In this document: positions 20,861 through 33,065 of the stretch, piece by piece
Layout: the number at the start of each line of letters is the position of its first letter
Numbering within the stretch: the first letter of the stretch is position 1
DNA from: Holtermannia corniformis
Taxonomy: Eukaryota; Basidiomycota; Tremellomycetes; Holtermanniales
Length of the DNA: 64,000 nt
Assembly: GCA_001599935.1 (NCBI GenBank)
Contig: BCIJ01000025.1
Location: 86,770 to 150,769 of the forward strand
Direction: 5' to 3'
Position numbers and translations under genes: made by a program
Notes under the pieces: generated by a model
What the model saw: the letters and a program-made list of their open reading frames with translations, nothing else
What the model was told of the DNA's origin: nothing
The model's database searches: none

Positions 20861-22235
20861 TCACAGTGCCTCGGTCTCGGACCCACCATCGCCAACGGTG
20901 TCGGGCTCGTCGATTGCTCGGTCCCACGCGCGGTACGGCGCACGCCGCTGGAGCTCTTCAATGTCTGCGTAGGGCGCCTCTGATGCTGGCATCCACTCGC
21001 TGTTCCAGTAGTCAGTACTAACAAGGACCTTTTCGCTCGACACTTACTCGCCGTGCTGATGTGTTGCCCACTTGACAGACATGTTGACAGTGCCGGGCTT
21101 GATAGGTCCCCACCCTGCAAAGGGCAGTGTCGCCAAGTCGGACCGTGTCACATGCGAGGCCATGAAGTTGTCCCGCTTCGCCCTTCGCATGGCGCTGGAC
21201 TCTGTTGGGGTTTCTCCGGGAGGTTCGCTGGCTTCGACGAGGAGGTCGATCACTTCGGCTTCGAGAGTTGATTTGGTGTAGTACGCGTACAAGTGGGTGC
21301 GCTGAGACGCTGTCAGAGGCACGCGCATCCTGAGATGCAATCAGAGGCCAAACATCATTCGCGGACTGATGACATACCATTCGTCAATGCCTTGAAGGAC
21401 ATCTGCAACAGTCACGCCGTCGCTGTTGGCCTGGTGGCATATCAGCCTGGTGCGGTCAGATCGAAGATCCATAGCTCACCACGAGGAGATGATCCAACCC
21501 TGGAAGTTCCGGGATGTACTCGTCAAAGCGGATCACCAAGCCCTGACAGGGCGGCTCGGTTGCAAAGTGGTGCAAACACAGTAGAGTATCGCTCGAGTCG
21601 CTGCCACTTGGACATGGACGTGATTCAAGGCCGAATGTGCATGCTTCGGCCGGGCTGTCCCACTCGAAGCACGCTTGGTTCCATAAAGCGCTTGGTCGGA
21701 GGACGAGCCGATGGGAAAGCATATTGCTAGCAGCCACTGGGTGTGTGAACCGCGCTTCATCCTCGTTCCAACCTGCGGTGGGTTTAGAGCAGTCGGATCC
21801 AAGAACAGGCGCAACTGACGTTCGTAAAATGCAAGGTTGCTGGACTCGCAACCTAGCTTGGGATGCCGCAGGTAAGCCAGCACGGTGTTCTTCCAACTAT
21901 CCTCATCTGGCTTTGTCAATGACCTCGACCACAATGATTGACTACTTACAGCGACCAAGCCGCCGGCGAAAGCAGACGGAGCGCCAAAACTCTTCGTCTA
22001 CTGCCCGGCGCAAGGCCAAGCATACCTGACTGAACGCAAGCAATGACTCGAGCCCCTCGTCCAATCCATTCAGTCTGAAGGCGAGAATTGATACTCCTCC
22101 GTCCGATTTGTCGGGCTTGCCGTCGAGCAGGTCGCAAATCCTAAGCAGGCATTCCTGCGGTAGATCGATGATAGCCGTGACCCGCTTGCTTTTCTCTCCC
22201 CGTAGGGTGGCAGCGTTTTGCACGTCGTTGGACAT
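20861..22235 (-). CDS. F-box protein, tandem copy 1
   Basis: The protein begins MSNDVQNAATLRGEKSKRV and runs straight into an F-box (AIIDLPQECLLRICDLLDG ... LALRRAVDEEFWRSVCFRR), so it is predicted to join an SCF-type ubiquitin ligase through Skp1. Downstream exons carry a domain shared with copy 2: FDEYIPELPGLDHLLVV, PLTASQRTHLYAYYTKS, RDNFMASHVTRSDLATLPFA then GWGPIKPGTVNMSVKWA, and the C-terminal DRAIDEPDTVGDGGSE. The second domain resembles the DUF6699-type modules abundant in basidiomycetes, but this assignment is tentative. It is a diverged tandem duplicate of the gene at 22634-23908, with a coding insertion around TLEAEVIDLLVEASEPPGET that copy 2 lacks in part. No stop or frameshift is evident in the spliced model. 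Confidence 0.75.
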
Positions 22236-22633
22236 GTTAAAACAGAAGTATGATCAATGTTGACATGTGACGCACAGCATGTCACGTCCAAGAACAGACA
22301 GCGGACGCGCATAGGGGGATCGACAGTGGCGCTGTCTGAGTGGCGAATAGACTAGTTGTACGTCGCCGCCGTATCGCGCGGGCGCGGCATAGGCAAGTGT
22401 CTAACCGTAAGGGAGAAGCATAGGCTCCCCCTGAAACTGGTCATAGGCCTGCGAATTTAAGCCACTTAAATTATGTTGACACGTGGTCTAGTGCATTACA
22501 GAGCCCCCATGTAAAAGCGGTCTGCGCCCGCTATTACATTTCCTGATACCGACTACGGGCCGTAGACAATGATACTCGTGAGCACAATGGCAGAGCATAC
22601 GTATTTGATCCTTTGACAAAATGGCCTTTTGCT
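22236..22633. other. Spacer between the two F-box genes, with duplicated flank
   Basis: This 398-nt interval is the promoter side of copy 1 and the 3' flank of copy 2. The segment 22533-22575 closely matches 24049-24088, which spans the stop codon of the FAL1 gene. The CAGCGGACGCG motif at about 22299 also matches one near 24011. Between them copy 1 has about 200 extra bases, including an AATTTAAG/CTTAAATT inverted repeat at 22454-22472. Confidence 0.7.
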
Positions 22634-23908
22634 CTAGTGATGGGTCTCGTCCTCAGTCTCGACGTCACCACCGGTGTCGGGCTCGTCGATGGCTGGATCC
22701 CACACGCGGAAAAATGGACGAAAGACGATACAACGGATGGTAATGTCATGTACATGCCATTCTGGCAGCCACGCGCTGGTAATATCAGTGTCATTGATCA
22801 GGGTCATCTCGCAGAAACTCACTCGCCGCGCTTGTGGAATGCCCACATCGACGTCAGATCCACAGTGCCGGGTTTGATCGGTCCCCAGCCTGCGAAGGGC
22901 AGTGTTGCCAAGTTGAGACGCGCTTCGTGGCTGGCCATGAAGTTATCGCGCCTTGCTCCTTCAGGGGTGCCACCAGCTTCGACTTTTGTTTTGTTGTAGT
23001 ACGCGTACAGATGCGTGCGTTGAGACTCCGTGAGCGGCTCGCCCATCCTAAGCGAGTCAGTGCCGAAGGGTTCATGCCAGTGAGCGACCAACCAATCATC
23101 GATGCCAAGTAGAACGTCTGCAATAGTCACACCGTCGTCGTTGGCCTGAAATAGTTAAGTATGGTGCCAGTGGGCTTAGGATTGTTGGCGCACCACAACA
23201 AGATGATCCAGGCCAGGGAGCTCCGGTATGTATTCGTCGAAGCGGATTACTAATTCTTGACACGGTGGCTCGGTTGCGAAATAGTGCATGCACACTGGGG
23301 TGTCGCTTGCGTCGCCGTCGGGCGCGCATTGCTCAAGCAATGAATAGTCGAACATCATTGCTCCCATTGGATCGTCCCACTCGAACCATGCTTGACGCCA
23401 CGCTGAATGTGGTCGAAGTACCAGCTTACGAGATTTCACATCTGCCGCAGACACGGCGTGCGTGCAGTTGGTTTTCTCTTCGCTGGAAACTGCATCGGAC
23501 TGGGTCAGTAAGGTCACATATCAGCACCGGCCCTGACGTGAGATACCTCCCAGCCAAGTCCACAGACATTCCAGCTTGGAGTGCCGGAGATGTGCGAGCA
23601 CGGTGCCTTTCCATGTATTTCCATCTACCGGTGTCAAATCACCTTTGACGCAAAAATTGATTGCACTTACAGCGTCCAAGCCGTCGCCGAAAGCATACAG
23701 AGCGCCACACATCTTCAGTTACCGCCTGCCGCAAGGCCGAGCATGTCTGGCTCAGCGCGAGCACGGTCACCACTCCATCGTCCGATTGATCTTTGGGCTC
23801 GCCCTCAAGCAGACGACAAATTTTGTGCAGACAATCCTGTGGTAGATCGATGATAGTCGTGACGTGCTTGTCTTCTGCCGGCGCGCTCAGCGAGGTCGCT
23901 ATGTCCAT
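22634..23908 (-). CDS. F-box protein, tandem copy 2
   Basis: Paralogue of the adjacent gene. The start MDIATSLSAPAEDKHVTTII at 23908 was preferred because it aligns with the start of copy 1; an in-frame Met at 23959 would add 17 residues. The F-box reads IDLPQDCLHKICRLLEG ... CSALRQAVTEDVWRSVCFRR. Later exons give LVLRPHSAWRQAWFEWDDP, FATEPPCQELVIRFDEYIPE, LPGLDHLVV, GVTIADVLLGIDDWLVAHW, PLTESQRTHLYAYYNKTKVE, RDNFMASHEARLNLATLPFA and the C-terminal PAIDEPDTGGDVETED. The GVTIADVL strand is typical of DUF6699-like modules. It lies between copy 1 and FAL1 on the same strand and probably arose from, or gave rise to, copy 1 by a direct tandem duplication. The substrate of the predicted SCF ligase is unknown. 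Confidence 0.77.
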
Positions 23909-24075
23909 CTTGTGACAGCGTTGGGCATACACGTATAGCAGTGGAGTTGCATTCGACAACTACTACTCCGAGCGGGACTCAACTTGTCACTCAGGGGCTA
24001 CAGAACACACAGCGGACGCGTATAGGGGCGCGATCCGGTGGCAAACAGATTACATTCCTTGATACCGACTACGTC

Positions 24076-25934
24076 CTAGACAATGTCACCCATGTTCATC
24101 GGCATCTCGTCGATCTGGGTACTGTAGTACTGTTCAATGTCACGCAGGATCTGTATGGGTGATTAGTGGCGGTCGTGCAGACAACTAGGGCTGTGCCACG
24201 AACCCTGACGTCCTCAATGGTGACAAACTGGCAGCTGTCAGCATGGATTCCGCTGACTGAAAGGTGTGACTCACGTTGATAGCAACACCCTTGCGGCCGA
24301 ATCGACCTGATCGACCGATACGGTGGATGTAGTTTTCACGGTTGCTAGCGAGCCACATCAGCATCTGCAACGAAACGCTACACGCGACGCACGATGGCAA
24401 GTCGTAGTTGATGACGAGCGAAACCTGCTGCACGTCGATACCGCGAGCCCAGACATCGGTCGTGATCAGCACACGGCTGTAGCGAGTCAGCCCCGCGCGG
24501 TTCCTCTCGACTGAGACCTACCTCGAACCGCCGCGGAACTCGGCCATGATGGCATCGCGCTCCTTTTGCACCATCTCGCCGTGCATGCTGCTGACGGTGA
24601 AGTTTGCCTCGCGCATCTTCTCCGTCAACCAGTCGACCTTGCGACGCGTGTTGCAAAAGATGACGGCCTGGGTGATGGTGAGGCTAGTATCGGCGTCGTC
24701 AGTGACGTCTCCGAGCATGATCATCTCTAAACGAAAACGCCAACGTACGTATCGTAGAGATCGCAGAGGGTGTCAAACTTCCAGTCCTCCTTCTCGACAG
24801 CGACAAAGAACTGCTTGATGCCCTCGAGCGTCAGTTCATCACGCTTGACGAGGATGCGGATCGGGTCGGTCATGAACTTTGTCGTCATCTCGAGTACGTC
24901 GTGTGGGAGGGTAGCCGAGAGGACGACGACCTGAGTCGCTGGTGGCAGGTAGCGGTAAATGTCGTAAATCTGGTCCTTGAAACCCTTGTTGAGTAGCTCG
25001 TCGGCCTCGTCGAGCACGAGCATCTGCACAAATCAGCCACTGCACGAGGCGCTAGCACCTTGCCCACCTTGATGTCCTTGGTGCGCAAGTTCCTTCGGCG
25101 GATCATGTCAAACACACGGCCTGGGGTGCCGCTAACAACCTGCTGGCCCGCCTCGAGCTTGCGAATGTCCTCACCAACCGACGTGCCGCCAATGCAAGCG
25201 TGGCACTGGACGTTCATGTAGTCGCCAAGCGCCAAGACGACGCTCTGGATCTGGACTGCCAGTTCACGAGTCGGCGACAAGACGAGCGCCTGCGTCTCGC
25301 GGATCTGAGAGTCGATCGACTGGAGGATCGAGATGGAGAACGTCGCGGTTTTACCAGTACCCGACTGAGCCTGCGCGATCACGTCGCGACCGTGCATGAT
25401 GGGGGTGATGGCACGCTGCTGGATAGCAGATGGCTTTTCAAAGTCTGCGATGAGGTGAGTGACGATCCGGAACCGACTGTCGTACGCACTGTAGGCATAA
25501 ATGCCGCGGATGAGATCTTCCTTCAAGTTGAGTGCTTCGACTTTGGATCATAACAATAAATATAGATACCAACGGCAAGCAGAAGAAAAGAGAAACGTTC
25601 GGTCAGCCACCATGGATCTTCCCCGAGAGCAACTCACAAGTCGGCGCCTATTATCAGAGGAAGCAGCAAGTGCCCCGTTACAGTGAGCACTTCCACTCCC
25701 TCTGATGCAAACACTGTCCATGGTCCAACCAGCAACCGGAGAGCCGACGGCTGCCGAATCAGATCATGGAGCGATACGCACGATAGTCACAGCCTCTGAG
25801 GACTCGAACACAATCTTTTCATCTCCGCTGCTGGGGTCAGTCCGATGGCAAGCAACCAGGGAGGAAACGCACGGGTTGAGCTGATGGCATTGTCAGTACA
25901 TCCTCGTGGACGCAGCCAAGCTACTCACCGCCAT
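24076..25934 (-). CDS. FAL1: DEAD-box RNA helicase FAL1 / eIF4A-III
   Basis: This is an eIF4A-type ATP-dependent RNA helicase. Fungal Fal1 acts in 18S rRNA maturation, and the same orthologue group is the exon-junction core eIF4A-III in intron-rich fungi. Motifs in order: Q motif region [12 protein letters not shown], Walker [25 protein letters not shown] ([10 protein letters not shown]), SAT (VVLSATLP), [26 protein letters not shown] and [13 protein letters not shown]. It ends [12 protein letters not shown]. The 5' end is split into tiny exons: ATGGCG (25929-25934), 8 nt (25873-25880), 49 nt (25782-25830) and 10 nt (25638-25647). Together they restore a start reading [20 protein letters not shown] then [14 protein letters not shown], typical of the family. 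The many introns in this genome would make an exon-junction role plausible (inference). Confidence 0.92.
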
Positions 25935-26081
25935 TTTGAGTGATGCTGAGAGGTTGAGAGGTTGAGATCAAAGCAGGTTGAACGACAGCAAGCAGCAACC
26001 GCAGGGGGTTAGCGGCCGGGAATTCGATTTGACCGAACGTGGCACATGGCCGCCGGTATGCATGTGCGACAGTCTACCCAT

Positions 26082-28596
26082 CTACTCTGGCACAGTCCAG
26101 TTGCGCACACAGCCATCTGCACCAGTACTCAAGATGCCAGCGTTGCCATCAGACCAAGCAACACCGGTCACACCCCCAGGATGAGCGTTCTGTCGAATCA
26201 GCTATGTGTGATGCCAGGCGCACACCACTCACCTTGATCACAACGTTCTTGGTGATCTTCTCCGTCGACCAGACATAGATCGACTCGTCTAGGCCGCCAG
26301 AAACGAGGCGTTTCGAGTTGGGGCTGAAGGAGAGTGACGCGACTCGGCCCGAGTGGAAAGTCCAGCGTGATGAGACGGCAGTCTGTCGAGGTCACTTCAG
26401 TGGTTTGGTTGACAATGAGAGCCGGTCACAGACCTCCTTCTTCTTGACATCGATCAGAACAATACGACCCGTGGCCTGCGAGTCGTCAATATAGTTGGCT
26501 GGGCACGACTGTCACTTACATCGCCTGCCGCAAGCCAAGCACCATCCGGCGAGAACGCGAGCGCAAGAATCTCACCGCGGTTGTCATCAAAGTCCGCATC
26601 GACCTTGACGTCTCCTGCCGCCACCTGGCCGAGGAACACCTTTTTATTCTGCTAGTGGTATCAGCTCTGAAGGCACACCGATCAGTTATAGACTCACGTC
26701 GGGCCCACCGCTATAAGCCACGAGATCACCACCAGTACCCTCTAGAGCGGCAACGGCAGAAGTCGAGCCAGTCTTAGAGACGGTACCTTGCTTGCCACCG
26801 GGGTGGATCTCAAGCCCAGCGGAAGTCGCGACGTAGACGGCCGTCGAGGTCGACGCCACACCCAGTGGCTGCGATTGGCTAGGGATCATAGCGTCGCTGG
26901 ATCTGGGTCAGCTGGCGCTGGTAGATGAGCAGACAGACGCGCGTATACTTGTCACCAGCAATTGACGCCACCTTGTCGTCCCAGCCGGCAGTGTACACCT
27001 TGCCTTCAGCACCCACCGCCACGCCCGACACGCGGCCCGTGTGCCCGCCAGGCAAGTCGAATGCCTCGCCGCTCGCCTTGAAGCCCTTGAGCGAGCCATC
27101 AAACGAGCCCGCATAAAACGTCTGCGACTTGGCATCGTACGCTGCCGCCGTTACGGCTTTGGTAGGGCCATACAGCTTGCGCCACTTGGAGTTTTCGCGG
27201 ATATCAAAGACATTGATAGTGCCCGACAAACTGACAGAGGCAATCGTATTGGGGTTGGCCCAGACGACACCGTTCTGCTGCGACTCTAGGTCGGTGCCGA
27301 CCGTGAATCGCTGTGATTCTTGATGACTCGTGGCGTCCCCTAACGACATGTCAGCTTCGCGCAGTAACAAGTTACCGCTCACTCACACAGTGCAACGACG
27401 CCGTCAACACCGGCCGTCGTGACCTTGAGCGAGTCTGGGCTCCACGACACAGCCATCTGTATCAAGTAAGAAACTCCCATACAGCTCACGAGCTCGCCTC
27501 ACCGCGCTGCCTTTGTGAGCGTCGATCTCGCCTTTGAGCTCGGCCTCCCGACCCTCGTAGAAGAAGAGCTTGCCGTCTGAGCCGACAGACGCGAACAAAT
27601 CGCCATTTGGCGCATACGCCACGTCGCGGACAAAGCGGGTGTGGTTGCTCAACGGCTAACAGTCATTAGAAGCACAACCTCCCATTTGGTATCATTCGTA
27701 CCTTGGAGTACTTGAACGGCACACCGTTCGACAAGACGATCGAGTTGTCGTCCGAGCCTGTGACCGCACGGAAAGGCCGCTGTTGCCGAATGGCAACAGC
27801 GTTGATCGTCTTCGTGACTTTAGTCGGATACGTGAGGGTCATGACCTACTCACCTTGGCATGGCCAGTGATTTCGCCCACGCTACTACCAGAGTCGAACA
27901 TGAAAGCGGCGCCGAACCTAGTCATGTCAGCTCCTGACATGTTGTCATCACCTGCACAAAGCTCACTTGTCACGGCCCTCGCCAACGGCAACGATACGCT
28001 TGCTCTCGCCATCCCAAGCGAGGTCGACAACCTTGCCCGCCAGCGGCCGGGTCGCGAGCTTCAAGATTTGCTCTGTGCCAGCTACGTCCCATACGCGGAC
28101 TACCGCGGTCTCAATCCGTGCTCGCGTGGCGTCTTCGAAGACGCACCGTTACCAGCGACATCAGCACTGGCACAGTAATAGCCCGAGGGTGAGATGCGAG
28201 CAACTGTAGTAGCTTGGGTGTGTTCTGAGTTGCATCAGCTCGCAGTTCCTCTATAATCCACCATGCCCACTCACGAGTGTATGCGACAGCAGATGTTGGG
28301 TTCTGCATACAGCTTCAGCACGGCCCCCTCACAGCTCTGACCTGCGCAGCACGTACATCGAGGTCACGAATCTATAACACCACCATCGCTTATCAGCGCT
28401 CCGTACATCAATACTGCGCGACTTACGATGACTGCACGCCCATTGGTGTATACGAGCTTCTCGCCTTTGGGGTCCACTGACAGCTTGGTGCCTTCGGACC
28501 GAGCGGTCGCAGGGTTGCATGGCCACATAGGGCCTGTCAACAGGTTATCAGCCATCTATACAGATCAAAGCCCGACATACCCGTAGTGAACGCCAT
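26082..28596 (-). CDS. AIP1: Actin-interacting protein 1 (AIP1), WD40 protein
   Basis: AIP1 is a two-propeller WD40 protein that helps cofilin disassemble actin filaments. The first exon encodes MAFTTG, splicing to PMWPCNPATARSEGTKLSVD and PKGEKLVYTNGRAVI, the characteristic AIP1 start. Further WD units include RFVRDVAYAPNGDLFASVGS, DGKLFFYEG, TIASVSLSGTINVFDIREN, AVTAAAYDAKSQTFYAGSFD, HTGRVSGVAVGAEGKVYTAG and EILALAFSPDGAWLAAGD. The last exon encodes NAHPGGVTGVAWSDGNAGIL ... CVRNWTVPE, giving the stop at 26082. Roughly 14 introns interrupt the gene. Length near 600 residues is normal. The start was set by the family-typical NPAT motif. Confidence 0.92.
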
Positions 28597-28784
28597 GCTG
28601 CCTGTGTACAAGTGGTATCAAGGCAGACCCGACATCACTCGAGTGGACGTGCGCCATCGCGTGCGGGCAGCCAGTTGCAATTACATAATGTCATCTGTCG
28701 TCTGCTTTTGCTACTAGTACATCTCAATCTCCGTGTGCTCCTCTGCTTTGGCTTTTGACGTTGGGATCCCGAAGATACCCTCTC

Positions 28785-31173
28785 CTACCCGTCCATCGCA
28801 AACAACTCCTCGTCCTCGGCGTCGTCCCTGACTCTGTGGCCCGAGGGGAGCGGAACGCTCGTGATCGGTGGAGGCGTGGCAGACCCAGTGGAAGCATCGT
28901 CGCGGTCGATAGACCGCCCGAGCGCACTGGCACCCCTTGCAGGCTGCAAGTGAAGGCGCGAGAGACCCGCCGCGAGCCCCTGGGGCAGAGACTGGCCTGG
29001 CGCGTGCGACTGCAGAGCCCGAGTGCCCGGCGAGGGTAGAGGCTGTACGGCTTGTGGGTATCCAGAGGCCGCTGCAAAGGCCTCTTGCGCACCTACAGGC
29101 GACAGAGGCGAAGTGACTGGCGAGAAGTGGGTCGTCGTGACAACCGGTGGGGATGGTTGCTGCTGCGTGAGCAACGAGGTCGAGTTGCGCCCGCCAAAGT
29201 TGGGCAGGAAAGCGACCGAGGCGTGCGATGGGCCGAGTTGGAAGCTGCCTTGAGGATCAGCCGTCGCCGGCATGTCGCCATCAATCCGCTTCTTGCGCTG
29301 GTCGGTCCCTTCCTCGCTCCAGAGGTTCTTGAGGAAACCGCCGCCACCAACACCGACTGCAGCCGACGCCGACTGGGCTTGGCGAGCAAACACTGACTCT
29401 GCGTCGAGACTGCGACCGTACGCTTGATTTCTAGGCATGGCAAAGCCTGAGCCCGAGATACCGATGGCGCCGACAGCAGTGTGAGGCGGCTGCAATCCCG
29501 GCGCGCCATTCTGGCTGTCACGCCGATACAACCTGCGTGCATTCTCCCGCGGCGTCAACAACTCGCTCAGGCTCGATGGCAGCAGGTCTTCGCCGTGTGC
29601 TTGACGATCATCCTGGTAACGGCCGACTGTGAACTCCTCGTCTGAATCCTCTTCGTCAACGGCAAAGACCTCCGAGGTGCGACGGGTATCTTCGGGTCGG
29701 CGTTGAGCGAGGCCATGCCGACCGGGACTCAAATCTTCACCCGCCTCGACAAGCGACGTGGGTTTTCGCGCCCAGATGCTCTTTGAAAATGACGACTCGT
29801 TGGCGAATGATGCGGAAATGGGGCGAGGTGCGCTTGGCGAAGACGCGCCATGGAACTTGTCTTGCGAGTATGACTGGGAATAGAACACACCCGTCTTGCC
29901 ACCGGCAGTAAACGGACTTGACGAGAATGCGTTTGCCTGCGGTCCAGCCGAAGAGGGCGGCTGCAGCGCGCGAGAGGGGGAAGACGCAAGTTGATCTGCC
30001 GTGAATGAACCCGATCGAAGAGACTTTGGCGCGAGTGGGCCGGGAACGGAGAGTGGACGTGCGCGATAGAGGTCATACTCGGCAGAGACGGACGACCGCA
30101 GACCAGTGAGGGGCGACGGGCGGCTAGGTGACGATGCGTGACCAGCAAGAGAACCGCTGCTGAGCAGTGATCGGTCGAAGGATCGTCCGAAACCAGGCGA
30201 TGGGGAGCCGGTCGCGTCTTCGGACGGTGGCCCGTACGGCTCACGCCGTGCTGTAGGCATCGGGATCGCAGACGCCGATGCTGAAGCTGAGACCGTGCCC
30301 TTGCCATACGCAGGCTGTCCCTGACTGAGCAGACTGTTGCCGCTGAGAGAGGATGGAAACGCCGAGGGAGGCTCGTAGGACCCAGCGGGAGCTGGCCTTC
30401 GACCAGGACCCGAAGTGCCCGCACCCGCGATCGGGACACCCCCGGATGAGGTGGCATTGGCCTGCTGAGCGGCCTTTTTGTTTTTGCGATCAAAGGATAA
30501 CGGCTGACCAGGCAGGATGTGAGCCAGAGCACCTTGGTCTAGTCAGCGACATGACTGTGGAAACAGGCGGAGCGGACATTTGTGACCAAACTTGCAATTG
30601 CCCTTGATGAACCACTGGCAGACCTCCTTTTGGCGACCGGCTATGCCAGTTGAGCACATTCACATTATCGCGTCATCGTCACTTACGTTCGGCAGCAGCG
30701 TGTGAAAACTGGCAGCTGGCTCCGGCAGTACATGCACCGGCCTTGAAGAAGCGGCACGGAACGTGCGACAAGGAGGCAGCTGAAAATGATCAGCCGTGAC
30801 CGCGAGCTGTTCAGATATTCTCACTCTTCTTCTCCTTCTCTTCGCCGTTCTGAGTCTGAGCCTTGGCCTCACCGCCATTCTTCGGACGACCTGGTCCGAC
30901 CCCTCCCTCTCTCTTGGCGGGAGATGAGCCAAAGCTCGGGGAAGGATCGCCACTGGTTTTGGCAGAGAAGCCTCCAACGGTGCGCTCTGGTCTACTACCG
31001 CTATTCCGGGTCGGTGAAGGTCCGGACGACCGCCAATTGTCTGTGTTGCCACGGCTCAGCGAAGAGGGGGTACCCGCCGCGCGGTACGATGTGCCAGTGA
31101 TCGGGGGTAGCTCACTCCGACGCGGGATGGGTTGGGAAGTTGCCTGTTGAGCTGATGGCAGTGGGACCGACAT
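28785..31173 (-). CDS. CCCH zinc-finger protein with long disordered tail (Lee1-like)
   Basis: The N-terminal about 120 residues are Ser/Pro/Gly-rich. They splice into two tandem C-x7-C-x5-C-x3-H fingers: CRFFKAGACTAGASCQFSH and CQWFIKGNCKFGHKCALAH, the second completed across an intron inside the finger. The motif ILPGQPLSFDRKNKKAA follows. The remaining about 550 residues are low-complexity, rich in Ser, Pro, Gly, Arg and Ala. Such CCCH pairs bind single-stranded RNA; yeast Lee1 and related fungal proteins have a similar layout. The start at 31173 gives MSVPLPSAQQATSQPIPRRS and is the first ATG of the exon. Functional role beyond probable RNA binding is unknown. Exons run to the stop after EDEELFAMDG. 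Confidence 0.82.
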
Positions 31174-31821
31174 CCTGACGGTGAGTGGGGATGCAGCCGT
31201 TCAGCACAGCTAGAGGTATCCGTGCCGTCTTGATTGTATGAGATGTAGAACGGTGGCGCAGAGTTCCTTGGTAGCTCGAGCTCGATTCGGCTGATGCTCA
31301 AGCACAAAGGGGGTGTGATGGGAGTGCGGTGAGCTAAGCGATGGCGACAGTCAGCATTCGGCGCATCAGATTACGTTTCGGCTTTGGATACGCACCAGAC
31401 CAGTGCCAGCTGAGCCTGACGATCACGAAGCTAGGCGACGCAGGGGGCTTCTCTCCCCAGTCAACGTCGGTCGAGTAACGTGACGCGGGGTTGCGATGGG
31501 GTGATCCGCGAGTGATGGCGATGTGGAAGCGTAACAAGTCGAGATACAAGATACAAGACGTTGCTGACTAGGCTGGCGACTGTCTGGCGCTGTCGAGCCG
31601 CTCGCAGCTCGGGAAGCCGCCCGTCGTCGACGACGCCACCAGCTCACGCGATAGCAAGAGCTCGACGTGGCGGATTTCCCAGTGTGGCACCGGGACTCGC
31701 CAGCTGAAGATGGATGTGCAGCAATGTCATATCCTGCTCTTTGCAGCCAAGCTTATCGAGGAATCTACGCGGCGTCCGACAGCGCAACGCAGAGGCTAGG
31801 CCAATGGAGTCACATGTCGTT
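31174..31821. other. Intergenic region upstream of the CCCH gene
   Basis: This 648-nt interval is bounded by the start of the CCCH gene and the stop of the GNAT gene. Short open frames on both strands show no recognisable motif. It probably holds the CCCH promoter and 5' UTR. Confidence 0.4.
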
Positions 31822-32670
31822 CTATGGAGGCACTGGGGAGAACGAGCTGAAGATACTCTGCTCACGACCAGTGACGCCAGCACCCTGCCACACAAAGCAG
31901 ATGGATTCTAGCTTCTGCCCGCCTTTGGCTGCACTGGCCGAAAAGCGTTCAGGTGCCAACGCGACCTGAGTAAAGCCGCATCGTTGGTGGAGTCGTCTAA
32001 GCACGATGAGTGTCGACGCCGAGTACAGGACAGTGTACACACCTGCTGGCAAAGTTTAGGCGATAGCAAGTGGAGACCAGCTGTCCTGGACGTGGCTTGA
32101 TCGTCGGGACATACCATTGGTCAATGAGCGCTTTGATCGCCGCCTGTCGTTTGTGAGGCTTGCCAAGCTGATATCGCCAAGACGTACTGTCATGATACCA
32201 TGACCGCAGCACTCCGGGTCCAGATAGCATCCCAGCGCCCAGATTACGTCTTCACCCCTGCACGTCTCGTTGATACGCAGACGCTCCGTGCGCTCGCCGT
32301 CGGGAAATCCTTCAAAGTTGTATCGACTGATGCTGACGATACCGAGCAATCGCGGTTCTGCGTGGGTCTCCACATCGAGACAGGTGCGGATTGCTGGCAG
32401 ATCAGTCAATTCTTCACGGACTCATGTATCAAGTGGCTTACCTATGCAAGGGGAGCCGCCTTCGCCGGCAGGTTTGGCGCTTTCCTTCTTCGTATGATCA
32501 ATGAACCACCGCGCGTGCTCTTCCGTATACGGGAAGGGTGGTGTGGAGAGAAACGGATACACTCGAGGGTCGTTCAGAATGCGGACGAGGTCTTTCACAT
32601 CGCTGGGTAGCAGCTGAGTAAGACAGTGGGCGCCTTGCGTGGTAGAGAACACGAAGCTGTATTGGATCAT
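31822..32670 (-). CDS. GNAT-family N-acetyltransferase
   Basis: The four-exon model (32442-32670, 32188-32393, 32092-32143, 31822-32045) sums to 711 nt and 236 residues. It follows the RimJ/RimL-like acetyltransferase fold: the acceptor-side segment LVRILNDPRVYPFLSTPPFP then YTEEHARWFIDH; strands LLGIVSIS and VIWALGCYLDPECCGHGIMT (the acetyl-CoA pyrophosphate-binding region, with GHGIMT replacing the usual GxGxxT/A pattern); the helix AAIKALIDQW; and the C-terminal ASTLIVLRRLHQRCGFTQVA strand-helix, ending with FVWQG. This resembles enzymes that acetylate small molecules or protein N-termini, but the substrate cannot be inferred. The start Met at 32670 is the first in the frame. The third intron was chosen to keep frame. 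Confidence 0.8.
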
Positions 32671-33065
32671 CCGCTAGTGGAAGATTCACCAGACTGAAGC
32701 ACGACTTGTATACCTACTCAAATGGTCGGGTTGACTCAGGTACATATTGGAGTGCTTCGGACAAAGGGGCTGACTCGCGCGTACAGCGGATGCCTGTGCT
32801 GCCTGAGTCAGAAGTCTGGGCGCACGGAAACGGGATTCACCACAAGCAACGGATCGCATAGACCCATGCGGTCTGACCAGGCAAGATGCACGACGCCACG
32901 CGGTCAGTACCGAGCTGCATTTGAGCTTGGTATCTGCGCGATGAACAGAGCGACGCGTCATAGACCAAGGTGTGGGTCAAATCCAGCGTCATCTCTCAAG
33001 CTTGCATGCGCCGTATTGAGTGCATTTACCCATTTGTACGGTCATGATTGTCGATCGAGCTGCTA
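32671..33065. other. Intergenic between GNAT and aminopeptidase P genes
   Basis: This 395-nt stretch contains the GNAT promoter and the aminopeptidase 3' flank. I see no coding motif or RNA gene. Confidence 0.4.
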
